Shown: piece after piece, positions 16,042-25,360 of the stretch
Position numbering within the stretch: the stretch's first letter is position 1
Layout of the letters: every line of letters begins with the position of its first letter
Origin: CALMBW01 sp963779645
GTDB taxonomy: Bacteria; Actinomycetota; CADDZG01; WHSQ01
Length of the DNA stretch: 64,000 bases
Reading direction: 5' to 3'
Assembly (NCBI GenBank): GCA_963779645.1
Contig: CAVZYX010000005.1
Coordinates: 2,294,001 to 2,358,000, forward strand
Notes under the pieces: generated by a model
Seen by the model: only the letters and a program-made list of their open reading frames with translations
Database searches by the model: none
What the model was told of the DNA's origin: nothing
Program-made: the position numbers and the translations under genes

Positions 16042-16610
16042 TTTTGCTGAACCCACTTTCTTAGTAACTCGATGCCGGCGGGGCCGCTTTTCTCTGGGTG
16101 GAACTGAACAGCCGTGACCGAACCGCTTTCGATCCGAGCAGCGAATCGTTCCCCGTGTTCGCACCATCCCGTGACCACGCCTGATAGATCTTCATGCGGG
16201 TGCACAGCGAACGAGTGGTCGAAGTAGAAGTAGTCCTCTTCCACGGTGTTCCACCCGATGTGAGGAACGGTGACTGTACCCGGTAGCCGCGTGACCTCGC
16301 CCCTCATCAGACCCAGCCCATCCGTACCCCCGGCTTCTTCGCTCCGGTCGAACAACAATTGCATACCGAGGCAGATGCCGAGATAGGGCCTGTCCGCTCC
16401 GATCCACTCTCGAACGAGATCTGTAAGTCCCAGATCCGAGATGTTCCGCAAACAGCGATCCAGGATGCCTTGCCCCGGGATGCACATGGCATCGGCAGCA
16501 TCGATCGTTGCCTCGTCCGATGTCGTGACGACATCCGCTCCTGCGACCTCCAGTGCCTTGGCGACGCTACGCAGGTTGCCCATCCCATAGTCGAGGAGTG
16601 CGACCCGCAT
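16038..16610 (-). CDS. hisH: Imidazole glycerol phosphate synthase glutaminase subunit
   Basis: The 190-residue class I glutaminase supplies ammonia to HisF. The nucleophile Cys is in YLGICLGMQLLFDRSEE and the His-Glu pair in VTAVQFHPEKSG; the N-terminus VALLDYGMGNLRSVAKAL is typical. The oxyanion region reads IPGQGILDRC where PGVGAF is usual, a moderate change. It ends on hisA's start codon, so the two are coupled. Confidence 0.96.
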   Translation of the reverse strand: MRVALLDYGMGNLRSVAKALEVAGADVVTTSDEATIDAADAMCIPGQGILDRCLRNISDLGLTDLVREWIGADRPYLGICLGMQLLFDRSEEAGGTDGLGLMRGEVTRLPGTVTVPHIGWNTVEEDYFYFDHSFAVHPHEDLSGVVTGWCEHGERFAARIESGSVTAVQFHPEKSGPAGIELLRKWVQQN

Positions 16611-16613
16611 CGC

Positions 16614-17204
16614 TTAAAGCACGCCTTTGGTCGAGGGAACCGCGTCTCCGGCGCGCGGATCGATCGCGACCGCATCGGACAGGGCGCGGGCCAATCCCTT
16701 GAAGATCGCCTCGACGCAATGATGCGCGTTGCGGCCCGCCAACAGACGAACGTGCAGCGTTAAGCCTCCCGCTCGACAGAAGGCTTGTAGGAATTCCTCG
16801 GTCAATTGGGTGTCGAAGTCGCCGACCGTCTCGGCAGGGATATCCACGTCGTACACCAACAGTGGCCGCCCCGAGATGTCCAAAGCGATCTGGGCCAAGG
16901 CCTCTTCCATAGGGACGGTGGCGTCCCCATAGCGACGGATACCTCTTTTCTCGCCCAGTGCTTGCGTCAGTGCCTCTCCAAGGACGATCCCTGTGTCCTC
17001 GACCGTGTGATGAGCATCGATCTCGAGGTCGCCTTTCGCCTCGATAGCAAGACCCAGCCCCCCGTGCCTTCCCAACTGATCCAGCATGTGATCGAAGAAG
17101 GCAACGCCGGTCGCCACCACCACATCACCGCCGTCGAGATCAAGGGAGATGACGACCGCGGTCTCGGTGGTCGTGCGCTCGATCTTGGCCGTGCGCCCCA
17201 TCAC
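16614..17204 (-). CDS. hisB: Imidazoleglycerol-phosphate dehydratase
   Basis: The 196-residue manganese enzyme has the duplicated metal-binding motifs FFDHMLDQLGRHGGLGL and DAHHTVEDTGIVLGEAL in the first half, and LTLHVRLLAGRNAHHCVEAI in the second. It is the single-domain form without a phosphatase part. It overlaps hisC by 4 bp and is 3 bp from hisH. It is preceded by an ATG start at 17204 (or the second ATG 3 bp later). Confidence 0.97.
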   Translation of the reverse strand: MMGRTAKIERTTTETAVVISLDLDGGDVVVATGVAFFDHMLDQLGRHGGLGLAIEAKGDLEIDAHHTVEDTGIVLGEALTQALGEKRGIRRYGDATVPMEEALAQIALDISGRPLLVYDVDIPAETVGDFDTQLTEEFLQAFCRAGGLTLHVRLLAGRNAHHCVEAIFKGLARALSDAVAIDPRAGDAVPSTKGVL

Positions 17205-18289
17205 AGAACCTCCTCAAGCGCGTTCAGGAACGCGTCCGTCTCCATCGCCGTCCCCGCAGTCACCCTCAAGCAACCAGCTAGCACCGGGTCTTGAGGATAG
17301 TTGCGAACCAGTACTCCCTTGGAGAGCAACGCCCTCCACACGCTTTCGGTCTTCGATGTATCCGAGTCGGTCCCCACATCGAACAGAACGAAGTTCGCGT
17401 CGCTCCCATGAACCCGGCATCCGACACTTTCGATGCCTTCGGCGATCCGCGTGCGTTCGGTCCTTATAGCTTTGATCCGTTCGCGCGCGTCGGAATCGTG
17501 ATCCAGAGCTGCGGCTCCTATCAGTTGGGAGAACGCCGACAACGAGTAAGGCAGGCGCACCTTCGCCATCTCGTTAACGATCCCCTCATCGGCTAAGAGA
17601 TACCCCAGACGTGCCCCCGCAAGGCTCCATGCTTTCGAGAAGGTCCTGGTGATCACAACATTGGGGTGGTCACCGAGCATGTCTAGGAAGCTCGATCCCT
17701 TCCGAGCGAACTCTATGTAGGCCTCGTCCACCACCACGAGTGGAACGAGTTCAGCGGCGCGCTCGATGGTTCTGCGGTCCTCCAGTCCCCCTGTGGGATT
17801 GTTGGGACTGCAGAAAAGTGCGATATCGGCTCCGTCGAGCGAGCGCTCAAGTTCGTCGGCCGCGATGCTCCAGCTTCCGTTCACGCGGCCCCCTCGGCGA
17901 GTCTGGGTTCCCGCGATCTTGGGAATCAACGTGTGAAGCGAATAGGTGGGCTCGAACGTCACCGACGTCCGTTCGGGGCCACCGAAAGTAAGGAAAACGT
18001 GGAGCAGGACCTCGTTACTACCGTTCGCAACCCAGATGCCGTTGTGGTCCCAGCCCACGTACTCAGAAAGGGCGGCGACGAGTGCTGGCGCGTCGCGATC
18101 CGGGTAGCGGTTGAACTGAGTCCTCGCCAATCCCTCGGTTACCTGGTCGATGAGATCCGCGGGCGGTGGATAAGGCGACTCGTTGGTGTTCATCCGGTAC
18201 CGCGCCGGCATCTGGGGGGAGACGTACGGCTCGACGTCGGCGAGGTCCGCCCTGGCTGGAGGTATGACGCTTTCGGACCTAGACATCAC
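17201..18289 (-). CDS. hisC: Histidinol-phosphate aminotransferase
   Basis: The 362-residue class I/II aminotransferase begins its core with RMNTNESPYPPPADL. PLP contacts are in WVANGSNEVLLHVFL, FCSPNNPTGG, VVVDEAYIEF, and the Schiff-base Lys in TRTFSKAWSLAGARLGYLL. It works in the cytosol with hisB and hisD. It overlaps both neighbours by 4 bp, so hisD-hisC-hisB form one tightly coupled unit. Confidence 0.97.
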   Translation of the reverse strand: MMSRSESVIPPARADLADVEPYVSPQMPARYRMNTNESPYPPPADLIDQVTEGLARTQFNRYPDRDAPALVAALSEYVGWDHNGIWVANGSNEVLLHVFLTFGGPERTSVTFEPTYSLHTLIPKIAGTQTRRGGRVNGSWSIAADELERSLDGADIALFCSPNNPTGGLEDRRTIERAAELVPLVVVDEAYIEFARKGSSFLDMLGDHPNVVITRTFSKAWSLAGARLGYLLADEGIVNEMAKVRLPYSLSAFSQLIGAAALDHDSDARERIKAIRTERTRIAEGIESVGCRVHGSDANFVLFDVGTDSDTSKTESVWRALLSKGVLVRNYPQDPVLAGCLRVTAGTAMETDAFLNALEEVL

Positions 18290-19578
18290 TTATCGGTATC
18301 CAAACGCTCCCACACGGAACGCGCATGCGCGTTCAAGCCCTCAGCCTCGGCTAGGGAGTCGATGTGGGGCGCGAGACGCTCGAGAGCGCTCTGCGAGAAA
18401 CCACTGACGTAGATCCGCTTGCAGAAATCCGCGACGCCGAGACCCGAATCGAACCGTGCCGTCCCTCCGGTTGGCAAGACGTGGTTCGTTCCACCGATGT
18501 AGTCGCCGACCGCTACAGGCGAGTAGGGCCCGACGAACACCGACCCTGCGTTCCGGATCGCGTCGAGCGATGCCTCGGCCCCCTCGAAAACGAGTTCGAG
18601 ATGCTCCGGTGCGAAGGCGTTGACCGTCTCTATGGCCTGTTTGAGATCCCTGACCAGTACGGCGGCGCCGCCTTCGATCAGGTGGTTCTCGACGTCATCG
18701 GGGCGCTCGTGCATCATCACGTGCTGATCAAGGAGGGCAACGACTGCTTCAGCCAAGGCCGGCTCCCAGGTGATCAGGACATGCGAGCCGAGCGGACCGT
18801 GTTCGGCCTGAGCGATCAAGTCGGTGACGAGGTGATCGGGGTTCGCAGATGCGTCGGCCACGATCACGATCTCACTGGGGCCTGCCTCGGAGTCGATCCC
18901 GACCCAGCCCTGGACCTCTCTCTTGGCGAGCGTTACATAGACGTTGCCGGGCCCCACGATCTTGTCCACCGGACGAACGCTTTCGGTGCCGTAAGCCAGT
19001 GCGGCGATCGCTTGTGCGCCGCCCATCTTGTAAACCTCGCTCACGCCAGCCACCGAACACGCGGCCAGCACGACCTCGGAGACTCGGCCCCCCGGATCCG
19101 GCGGGGTTGCAACCGCTACGCCCTCGACACCAGCGACCACCGCGGGGATCGTCGTCATGATCACACTCGAGGGATAAGCAGCCCTCCCCCCCGGAACGTA
19201 CGCGCCCACGCGTCTAAGGGGCCGGATCAGTTCGCCTACGAACTCGTCTTCCTTGCGTTCGATCCACCCTTGTGGCTTGTGCCTTTCGCAGGTCGTGCGA
19301 AGTCTGGAGGCCATAACCTCCAAGGCTTCGAGGACCTCGGGACGGACCAACGACCTCGACTTGGAGATCTCAGATTCCTCGACCCTCAGCGTCTCGGCGT
19401 CGATCAGTGCGTCGTCGAACTTCCGCGTATAGGCGAACAGGGCGTCGTCACCTCTCGCTCTGACTCCGTCGATCACGTCCCGCACGGTGGCCAGCGCGTC
19501 GCCGGTCCCCTTCGGAGACTGAGGGCGAGGTATGTGTACGGGGCCTAGTTGCTCGCGACCGTCGATCAGATGCAGCAT
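18286..19578 (-). CDS. hisD: Histidinol dehydrogenase
   Basis: The 430-residue zinc enzyme oxidises histidinol to histidine. Family signatures are all present: RVGAYVPGGRAAYPSSVIMT, VDKIVGPGNVYVTLAKREV, the zinc-ligand region IAQAEHGPLGSHVLIT (Gln and His), EHLELV, and GGTNHVLPTGGTARFDSGL. The protein starts MLHLIDGREQL at 19578. It is the first gene of the hisD-C-B-H-A run. Confidence 0.97.
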   Translation of the reverse strand: MLHLIDGREQLGPVHIPRPQSPKGTGDALATVRDVIDGVRARGDDALFAYTRKFDDALIDAETLRVEESEISKSRSLVRPEVLEALEVMASRLRTTCERHKPQGWIERKEDEFVGELIRPLRRVGAYVPGGRAAYPSSVIMTTIPAVVAGVEGVAVATPPDPGGRVSEVVLAACSVAGVSEVYKMGGAQAIAALAYGTESVRPVDKIVGPGNVYVTLAKREVQGWVGIDSEAGPSEIVIVADASANPDHLVTDLIAQAEHGPLGSHVLITWEPALAEAVVALLDQHVMMHERPDDVENHLIEGGAAVLVRDLKQAIETVNAFAPEHLELVFEGAEASLDAIRNAGSVFVGPYSPVAVGDYIGGTNHVLPTGGTARFDSGLGVADFCKRIYVSGFSQSALERLAPHIDSLAEAEGLNAHARSVWERLDTDK

Positions 19579-19627
19579 GGCTTCGATCCTCGGATGGGCG
19601 GTCAGTACGGGGCGTCAGCGACCCCTG

Positions 19628-19852
19628 TCAGCCCAGATATTCGCATTCCCGACAGGTGAGGGAACCCATCACCATGGACAGCCGGGTAGATCCGCAACGA
19701 GGACAGTGTTCGAGCTCCTTGGTCCACGATGGATCACTGACCTGACAGTCCGGGCAGATGAGGATCTGTTCTCCGCCGACGACTCCCCGCGCCCAGGGAG
19801 ACATCCCCTTGGCCGGATCGGTCTGCACTCGGTCACAGCGATAACAAGGCAT
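19628..19852 (-). CDS. Small zinc-ribbon protein with four CxxC pairs
   Basis: The 74-residue protein has four CxxC pairs: CYRC, CPDC, CPRC and CREC, enough for two zinc ribbons. There is no signal peptide. It lies 11 bp after the DUF58 gene and 49 bp before hisD on the same strand, linking the two operons. Function is not known; such proteins often bind nucleic acid or assist a partner protein. Confidence 0.75.
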   Translation of the reverse strand: MPCYRCDRVQTDPAKGMSPWARGVVGGEQILICPDCQVSDPSWTKELEHCPRCGSTRLSMVMGSLTCRECEYLG

Positions 19853-19863
19853 CTAGCTCACCA

Positions 19864-21642
19864 TCATCTCTCGCGAAGGGGGCCGCGGTCGAGAGCATTC
19901 GACGTCAAACGCACTATGAAGGCGAGTAAGGCGAGGCCAACGATGGAGGCACCGAGCAATGCGATGGGTCCGGTCACACGAGCATTGCCTCCGACCCAAA
20001 CGATAAGCAGCCCGGTAGCTCCGCCACCCGTGATGACTGCAAGGTCGAAAACCAAGCGCTCGCGTTTCACGGCGGATTCGGGGGTCGCACGATCGAGAAC
20101 CGTATGAAGCGCCCCCAGCAGGAGATAGAGACCCACCCCCACCGCCGGCGCGGCAAGATCGATCCCCGTACCGCCCGTCACTAGAGCCAGTAGGTAGCAG
20201 AGGACGTAGACCGTAGAGACGGCACCGATCACGAAGGCATTGGGGACCATCAAGGACACCACCACGAGCACCACTCCGAGAACCCCCAGGCCGATCACAG
20301 ACTCGATCTCGCTCGCAAGGATGATCATGTGCACCGACAACCCTGCGGCGAGGGCGACTGCCCATCCCTTGAGAACCATCAGGCCCTCACTCTCGGAAGC
20401 CGAGGGATCGTGGCCAGCAGCAGCGTCGAGCCCATCTCGTTCGGACCACGCCACGACCGGTATCCCCAGGGCTGCGAACTCGGCTCTCGTTGCGCTTCGT
20501 TGCAATCTCCATACCCTGTGTGCCAAAACTCCCTCGGCGTCCGGCGCTACGGGGATGGCATCCACGGAAAGGGTGTCGACGATCACCAGCGGGAAGCCTC
20601 GCCATGCGAGGTCCTGTAAAGCTTCGGTCGCTCTTGAGTCGATCAAGGGAGAGAAAGCTATGACCAGCGATTGCGGAGGAAGGGTGTTGCGAGGTATCTG
20701 CGCGATGTCCTTCCACGCGTAGCTGAAGAGCACGCGGGACTCGAGCAAAGCGTCGACGATCCGATAGATCTGCGTCCGACCCATCGATGCAGTCAGCCAG
20801 CGAACTTCACCCCCGAACGCGACCAGTCCGACCCGGTCCTTGTGCTGGAGGTGGTGACGGACGATCCCAGCCGCGCCTCGGACCGCCACCTGCAGGCTTC
20901 CCTCTTCATCGTCCCCGAAGTTCCCGAACGTATCGACGAAAACTATGACGTCGGCGTTGCGTTCCGGATGAAAGACGTTCACGTGAAGGGAGCCGCGTCT
21001 GCTCGTTACGCGCCAGTTGACGCTCCGCACCCGATCGCCGAACTCGAACTGCCTCACTTGAGCGAACTCGATCCCGTCGCCGCTCGAGCGGGATGCATAG
21101 TTACCGGCGAAGGCGTGTGTGCGGGGCGGCTTCAGCCCGCGTCTCACTCTTTCCAAGTACGGGAAGACCTTCACGGGGATCGATCGATCGAAGGTTCCTT
21201 CCCAAGCAAGAAAGCGCCCCGGCCCTCCGGCTCGCACGACTACCGCTCCGAGAGGGTGGACCCCCCACCGTTGCGCCTTGACCTTCATAGAGAGGGTTCG
21301 CACCTCGCCGGCTACAAGCCGCAACGTCGCTTCGGGCGGGCCATCCTTCGTCACGAACCCCGATCCGAGCGCGAGCACCATCCGAAGTTCGGGCACGTCC
21401 ATGTCCGCCCAAACACCGATCTCAACGGAGAGTTCATCTCCTTCGAGGCACCTGTCCGTCTCGAGATGACAGGCGATCGTCAGCTCCGGGGTGCGACTCC
21501 CCGCGACGCCGGCCAGCAGGGCGACGAGGATCGGCGCGGCAACGGCAACCATCTCTACCCGACCGGTCATCAACGCCGCGAACACGCTTAGCGTGGCGGC
21601 ACCGACGAACGTCACGAATCGCGGCGTGACGGACCGCTTCAT
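19864..21642 (-). CDS. DUF58 protein with C-terminal membrane domain
   Basis: From the ATG at 21642 the protein has 592 residues. Two hydrophobic helices lie at the N-terminus; the DUF58 signature follows as GIEFAQVRQFEFGDRVRSVN then WRVTSRRGSLHVNVF, and a VWA-like segment VIVFVDTFGNFGDD. After about residue 405 a second block (starting LMVLKGWAVALAAGLSV) carries about six membrane helices, which is longer than usual DUF58 proteins (about 400-450). It works with MoxR ATPases in an unresolved, chaperone-like system. The start overlaps the reconstructed moxR end by 4 bp (ATGA); a GTG at 21717 is possible only if moxR really ends early. Confidence 0.87.
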   Translation of the reverse strand: MKRSVTPRFVTFVGAATLSVFAALMTGRVEMVAVAAPILVALLAGVAGSRTPELTIACHLETDRCLEGDELSVEIGVWADMDVPELRMVLALGSGFVTKDGPPEATLRLVAGEVRTLSMKVKAQRWGVHPLGAVVVRAGGPGRFLAWEGTFDRSIPVKVFPYLERVRRGLKPPRTHAFAGNYASRSSGDGIEFAQVRQFEFGDRVRSVNWRVTSRRGSLHVNVFHPERNADVIVFVDTFGNFGDDEEGSLQVAVRGAAGIVRHHLQHKDRVGLVAFGGEVRWLTASMGRTQIYRIVDALLESRVLFSYAWKDIAQIPRNTLPPQSLVIAFSPLIDSRATEALQDLAWRGFPLVIVDTLSVDAIPVAPDAEGVLAHRVWRLQRSATRAEFAALGIPVVAWSERDGLDAAAGHDPSASESEGLMVLKGWAVALAAGLSVHMIILASEIESVIGLGVLGVVLVVVSLMVPNAFVIGAVSTVYVLCYLLALVTGGTGIDLAAPAVGVGLYLLLGALHTVLDRATPESAVKRERLVFDLAVITGGGATGLLIVWVGGNARVTGPIALLGASIVGLALLAFIVRLTSNALDRGPLRER

Positions 21643-22599
21643 TCCTGGGCACGCGGCGCGGGAACCTGTTCGAGGATCCCGGCGACGACATCGGTGTCCC
21701 GAACGCGCCTTACCCACAACTCAGGTCTCAGCGTGAGGCGGTGCGCCGAGCGCGACGCTGCCGATCGATTTCACATCTTCTGGTGTCACGAAGTCGCGGC
21801 CCTCGAACAGAGCGCGTCCTCGTGAAAGCTTCATGGCTGCCAGAGCTCCTCGGGGGCTCGCTCCGACCTCGACGTCCGGATGGGCCCGAGTAGCTCGAAC
21901 GATGTCGACTATGTAGGCCGTGATGGCATCGTCGACATGGACCTCCTCGAGAGCGTTCTGCATCGCGATGAACCGCGCGGCATCCACGACGGGCTCGAGG
22001 ATGACTTCATCGACGCCGCGCTGCAGCCGGCGGGCCAGCATCTCGGATTCTTCGGACTGCTCCGGATAGCCCACCGACGTGCGCAACATGAACCGGTCTA
22101 GTTGTGCTTCGGGCAGCGGGTACGTGCCCTCGTGCTCGATCGGATTCTGCGTCGCGATCACGATGAACGGCCGAGAAAGCTGGAAGGTTTGATCCTCTGC
22201 CGTGATCTGGTGCTCTTGCATCGCCTCGAGCAAGGCGGCTTGCGTCTTCGGTGGGGCTCGGTTTATCTCGTCGCCGAGGAGAAGGTTCGTGAAGATAGGG
22301 CCGCGGCGGAACTCGAATATGGCTTTTCGCTGGTCGTAGATGTAGGACCCCGTGATGTCGGCAGGGAGAAGGTCCGGCGTGAACTGGATCCGCTTGAAAT
22401 CGATCCCGATCACCTGAGCGAAAGACCGGGCTATCAGGGTCTTCGCGAGCCCAGGGAGGTCTTCCAGAAGAACGTGCCCGCCAGCGAGCATCCCGATGAG
22501 CACTTGTTCGAGAACCGCGCGCTTCCCGACGATGACTTTGGAGATCTGATCGATGATCCGGTCCGCGTCATCTTTAGTGCCCTGAAGTATCTCCTTCAT
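21639..22599 (-). CDS. MoxR-family AAA+ ATPase, frameshifted near the C-terminus
   Basis: Starting at ATG 22599 (upstream frame has no support) the protein shows the MoxR core: Walker A region HVLLEDLPGLAKTLIARSFA, Walker B LLLGDEINRAPPKTQAALLE, sensor 1 VIATQNPIEHEGTYPLPEAQ and VGASPRGALAAM. The open frame stops at 21721 after ALGAPPHAET, but the +1 frame carries the expected family end HRLTLRPELWVRRVRDTDVV and closes at 21639 on the ATG of DUF58. So about 30 C-terminal residues are displaced by an indel near 21,740. It probably acts on the neighbouring DUF58 and membrane proteins. Confidence 0.9.
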
Positions 22600-23090
22600 C
22601 GGCGACTGCTTTCCTCGATAGCGTCGACAAGATCGACCAGAGCCGCGGTGTCCATGGATCGATCGCAAGGTCGGCCTGGGTGCAGCGCAGTCAATCGGGC
22701 CGCGTAGTGGCGATCGGGATCCCGGGTGGGGTCGACGCCTTTGCTCTGGCGCAGAACATGCCGATGAACGCGCTGGAGCAGCGGCTTCAGTCTCATCTCG
22801 AACTCGTCTGGCTCGTAGATGCCGTAACCGAGCGTTCTCTCCAACCCGACCAGATCGGCGGGGCGTGTCGGCACGTAAACCCGTTTCCGAAGTGCATCAT
22901 CGAAGGAGCTATGACCTTTCGCCTTCATAGCTCGCAGCCATCTCATCTGCTGTGCGCCAAGCACGAGAGCCGCAGCACCAACACCGCCCGCGACTATGGC
23001 GCCCTCCCACCCCGGTGCTGCCAACCTCCCTACGCCAGAAAGGATGGCGATCAAGATCAAGGCCGCTGCGATCTTCACGCGCCCGACCAC
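22596..23090 (-). CDS. Membrane protein of MoxR/DUF58 operon
   Basis: The 164-residue protein has two membrane helices near the N-terminus (IAAALILIAILSGVGRL and AIVAGGVGAAALVLGA), then a cytosolic part with many charged residues. The GTG at 23090 follows the ribosome site GAGGAGG; a second GTG at 23078 overlaps the DUF4129 stop. It overlaps moxR by 4 bp and the DUF4129 gene by 16 bp, so it belongs to the operon. I do not recognise its family. Confidence 0.75.
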   Translation of the reverse strand: MVGRVKIAAALILIAILSGVGRLAAPGWEGAIVAGGVGAAALVLGAQQMRWLRAMKAKGHSSFDDALRKRVYVPTRPADLVGLERTLGYGIYEPDEFEMRLKPLLQRVHRHVLRQSKGVDPTRDPDRHYAARLTALHPGRPCDRSMDTAALVDLVDAIEESSRR

Positions 23091-23968
23091 GCGACCTCCT
23101 CTGTGGCAAGTGAGCGACGCACATCCTCCAGAGCAGCAACCGCATCGGCCCTCATGGTCTCGTCCATGGCGTGAAGCGAGAACCGTGCTCGTTCGAAAAG
23201 ATCGGTCAACCGTCGGGCGCTGTCTTCCGGTACATCCATCGCATGAAGTGCTCGGCCCAGCACCTCAAGGGGTGTGTCCGAGTCATGCAAGGGAACCCCG
23301 CCGGCGACAAGGATCCTTTCCATCCGCCGATAGCAGGCGATGACGGCTTCGCGCGGGTCGGTGCTCGACCGGAGCTCATCGATGCCGATGCTCAATTCCT
23401 CGGCCAGCAACTGAGACGTGTCAGGGCCGCGGCCCCCGTGCCGCACCCCACCACGTCCTAATAGGTAGATCGCCAGCCCCAACCCCAAGGCAGCCGCACC
23501 TAAACCGATCGTCAACGCGAGCCCGAGGGTCTTGGACCGTTGCTCGCCACTCGCGCCCGGGTCGACGGGAGCCGGACTTCCCTCGGTGTTGACCGGCGAC
23601 CTGACCGGCTCATCGTCCCGGCGGTCGGCGAAGCGCGAGGCGAACAGCGCCACGCTCCAGAAGATGAGAAGGAACACGAGGATCTGTTGCCACAATGGCC
23701 GGCGTTTCCGGACGAAGCGCGGGTCACTGACGCTGGCGACGCTCAGCCGCAGCATCACGGCCAGCACCACTAAGAGGATGGAGATCGCCACGATCAAGAA
23801 ATCGGCGAAAGCCGGCGTGTCCGGCAGAACGATCGGAGCGTCGTGGTCCCCCCTCAGGAAAGGGAAGACCTTAGGCATCGCCGCCGCCAGCAGCACGAGC
23901 ATGAGGGCGCCGACGACCGCGTAGACGACCGGGTGACTGCCCCGCGGGCCCCGTTCGTTCTCCCCCAT
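23075..23968 (-). CDS. DUF4129 domain membrane protein
   Basis: From the ATG at 23968 (after residues of a weaker upstream frame) the protein has 297 residues with three or four membrane helices, for example VVYAVVGALMLVLLAAAM and FLIVAISILLVVLAVML. The C-terminal cytosolic part DPREAVIACYRRMERIL with GVPLHDSDTPLEVLGRAL is the DUF4129 signature, usually found at the end of transglutaminase-like proteins linked to MoxR/DUF58. No transglutaminase domain is present here. It is the first gene of the operon and is divergent from mscS. Confidence 0.85.
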   Translation of the reverse strand: MGENERGPRGSHPVVYAVVGALMLVLLAAAMPKVFPFLRGDHDAPIVLPDTPAFADFLIVAISILLVVLAVMLRLSVASVSDPRFVRKRRPLWQQILVFLLIFWSVALFASRFADRRDDEPVRSPVNTEGSPAPVDPGASGEQRSKTLGLALTIGLGAAALGLGLAIYLLGRGGVRHGGRGPDTSQLLAEELSIGIDELRSSTDPREAVIACYRRMERILVAGGVPLHDSDTPLEVLGRALHAMDVPEDSARRLTDLFERARFSLHAMDETMRADAVAALEDVRRSLATEEVAWSGA

Positions 23969-24124
23969 CGCTCCATCGTTCCACAGGCTGCCCTGCGGCG
24001 CTACTACAGCGGTAGTGGAGCGCCAGATTGTCATCGTGTTATCAAGGGGGCGGGTCATTTCGAGCTCGCTAGGCGGCAGATAGATCGGGCCCAACTTCCC
24101 AGAAAAGGCAGGTGTCTATTCGTT

Positions 24125-24991
24125 ATGTCGTGGAACGGGATCCAAGAGCTGTTCGGGAACGACGCCTTCCAGGCCGCGATGGTGCGCGGAGGTCGGATCG
24201 CCGCGATCATCCTCGGTGCTTTCCTCCTCACCCGGCTGATCCGTAAGGGAGCTCAGCGTCTTGACGCAAAGGTCGCAAACGAGACCAGTCCGATGCGTAA
24301 CCTCCAGCGGACGCGCACTCTCGCGAACATCCTTTCGTCAACCGGGATGGTTGTGATCTGGTCGATCGCCGGCATCTACATACTCATCTCGCTGAACTTC
24401 AATGTGGCTCCGCTCATCGCAAGCGTTGGTGTCGTCGGACTTGCTGTTGGGTTCGGAGCCCAAAGTCTCGTTAAAGACGTGATCACGGGCTTCTTCATCC
24501 TCCTCGAAGACCAGTTCGGTGTCGGCGACGTGATCGAGATCAATCAGGTCGCCTCGGGTCGTGTCGAGCACCTCACTTTGCGAGTGACGGCGATGCGAGA
24601 TCTCGACGGCACTGTGCATTTCATCGCGAACGGGGACATAACTCATGTGGCGAATAGGTCCAAAGACTGGGCACGCGCCGTTATCGATGTCGGTGTCGCC
24701 TACAAGGAGGATCCATCCCGAGTACGCGACGTTCTCGAGGGGGTTTCCAAGGAAGCCTGGACCGACGAGAACCTCAGAAGGTTGATCTACAAGGAACCGG
24801 AGATCCTCGGAGTGGAGATGCTCGGGGAGTACGAAGTCACATGGCGCATCATCGTGGACACGAAGCCCGGTAAGCAGTGGGAGGTCGAACGTGATCTACG
24901 TGAGCGGATAAAGGTCGCCTTCGACGATCAAGGCGTCGAGATCCCGTTCCCGCACCGCGTGATGATCAGTGCAACTGCGGACGCCGAGTAG
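24125..24991 (+). CDS. mscS: Small-conductance mechanosensitive channel (MscS family)
   Basis: The 288-residue membrane protein has three N-terminal helices; the pore-lining TM3 and following motif read VGVVGLAVGFGAQSLVKDVI then TGFFILLEDQFGVGDVIEI, the MscS signature. The beta domain follows (VEHLTLRVTAMRDLDGTVHF) and a C-terminal alpha/beta part ends at FPHRVMIS. It releases solutes during osmotic downshock. ATG 24125 is used; longer upstream frame lies over the divergent operon and lacks support. Confidence 0.93.
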   Translation: MSWNGIQELFGNDAFQAAMVRGGRIAAIILGAFLLTRLIRKGAQRLDAKVANETSPMRNLQRTRTLANILSSTGMVVIWSIAGIYILISLNFNVAPLIASVGVVGLAVGFGAQSLVKDVITGFFILLEDQFGVGDVIEINQVASGRVEHLTLRVTAMRDLDGTVHFIANGDITHVANRSKDWARAVIDVGVAYKEDPSRVRDVLEGVSKEAWTDENLRRLIYKEPEILGVEMLGEYEVTWRIIVDTKPGKQWEVERDLRERIKVAFDDQGVEIPFPHRVMISATADAE

Positions 24992-24997
24992 CTGCGC

Positions 24998-25360
24998 TCA
25001 TCCCCACCCGAGCTCGTGAAGTCGGTCCTCTTCGATCCCGAAGTGGTGTCCGATCTCGTGAAGGACGGTCTTACGAACCTGAGCTCGGATCCTGTCGGGG
25101 GTGCGCGCCATTCGCGTGATCGGACCCTTGTAGATCGAGATCTTGTCCGGCAGTGCACGGTCGTAATGGCCCCGGCTGGTCAGCGGGATCCCGTGGTAGT
25201 GGCCGAGGAGCGTGGTGTTACGCGGCAGCCTCGCCAGGAACTCGAGCGGAGGTTCGTCTTCCACCACGATCTCGACGTTGGACAACATCTGCGCGATGTC
25301 ATCCGGCAGCGAATCGATCGCCTCGGCCACCAGGTCTTCGAATGTTCGTTCTTCGGTCAT
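24998..25360 (-). CDS. Metallopeptidase family protein (minimal zincin)
   Basis: The 120-residue protein has the zinc motif VLHEIGHHFGIEEDRLHELG: HEIGH plus a later Glu/His as third ligand. The N-terminus DLVAEAIDSLPDDIAQMLSN fits the family of short bacterial zincins (also called DUF1025), widespread in Actinobacteria. No substrate is known. It overlaps the phosphodiesterase-like lipoprotein gene upstream by 4 bp (ATGA), so the two are coupled. It converges with mscS with 6 bp between stops. Confidence 0.9.
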   Translation of the reverse strand: MTEERTFEDLVAEAIDSLPDDIAQMLSNVEIVVEDEPPLEFLARLPRNTTLLGHYHGIPLTSRGHYDRALPDKISIYKGPITRMARTPDRIRAQVRKTVLHEIGHHFGIEEDRLHELGWG

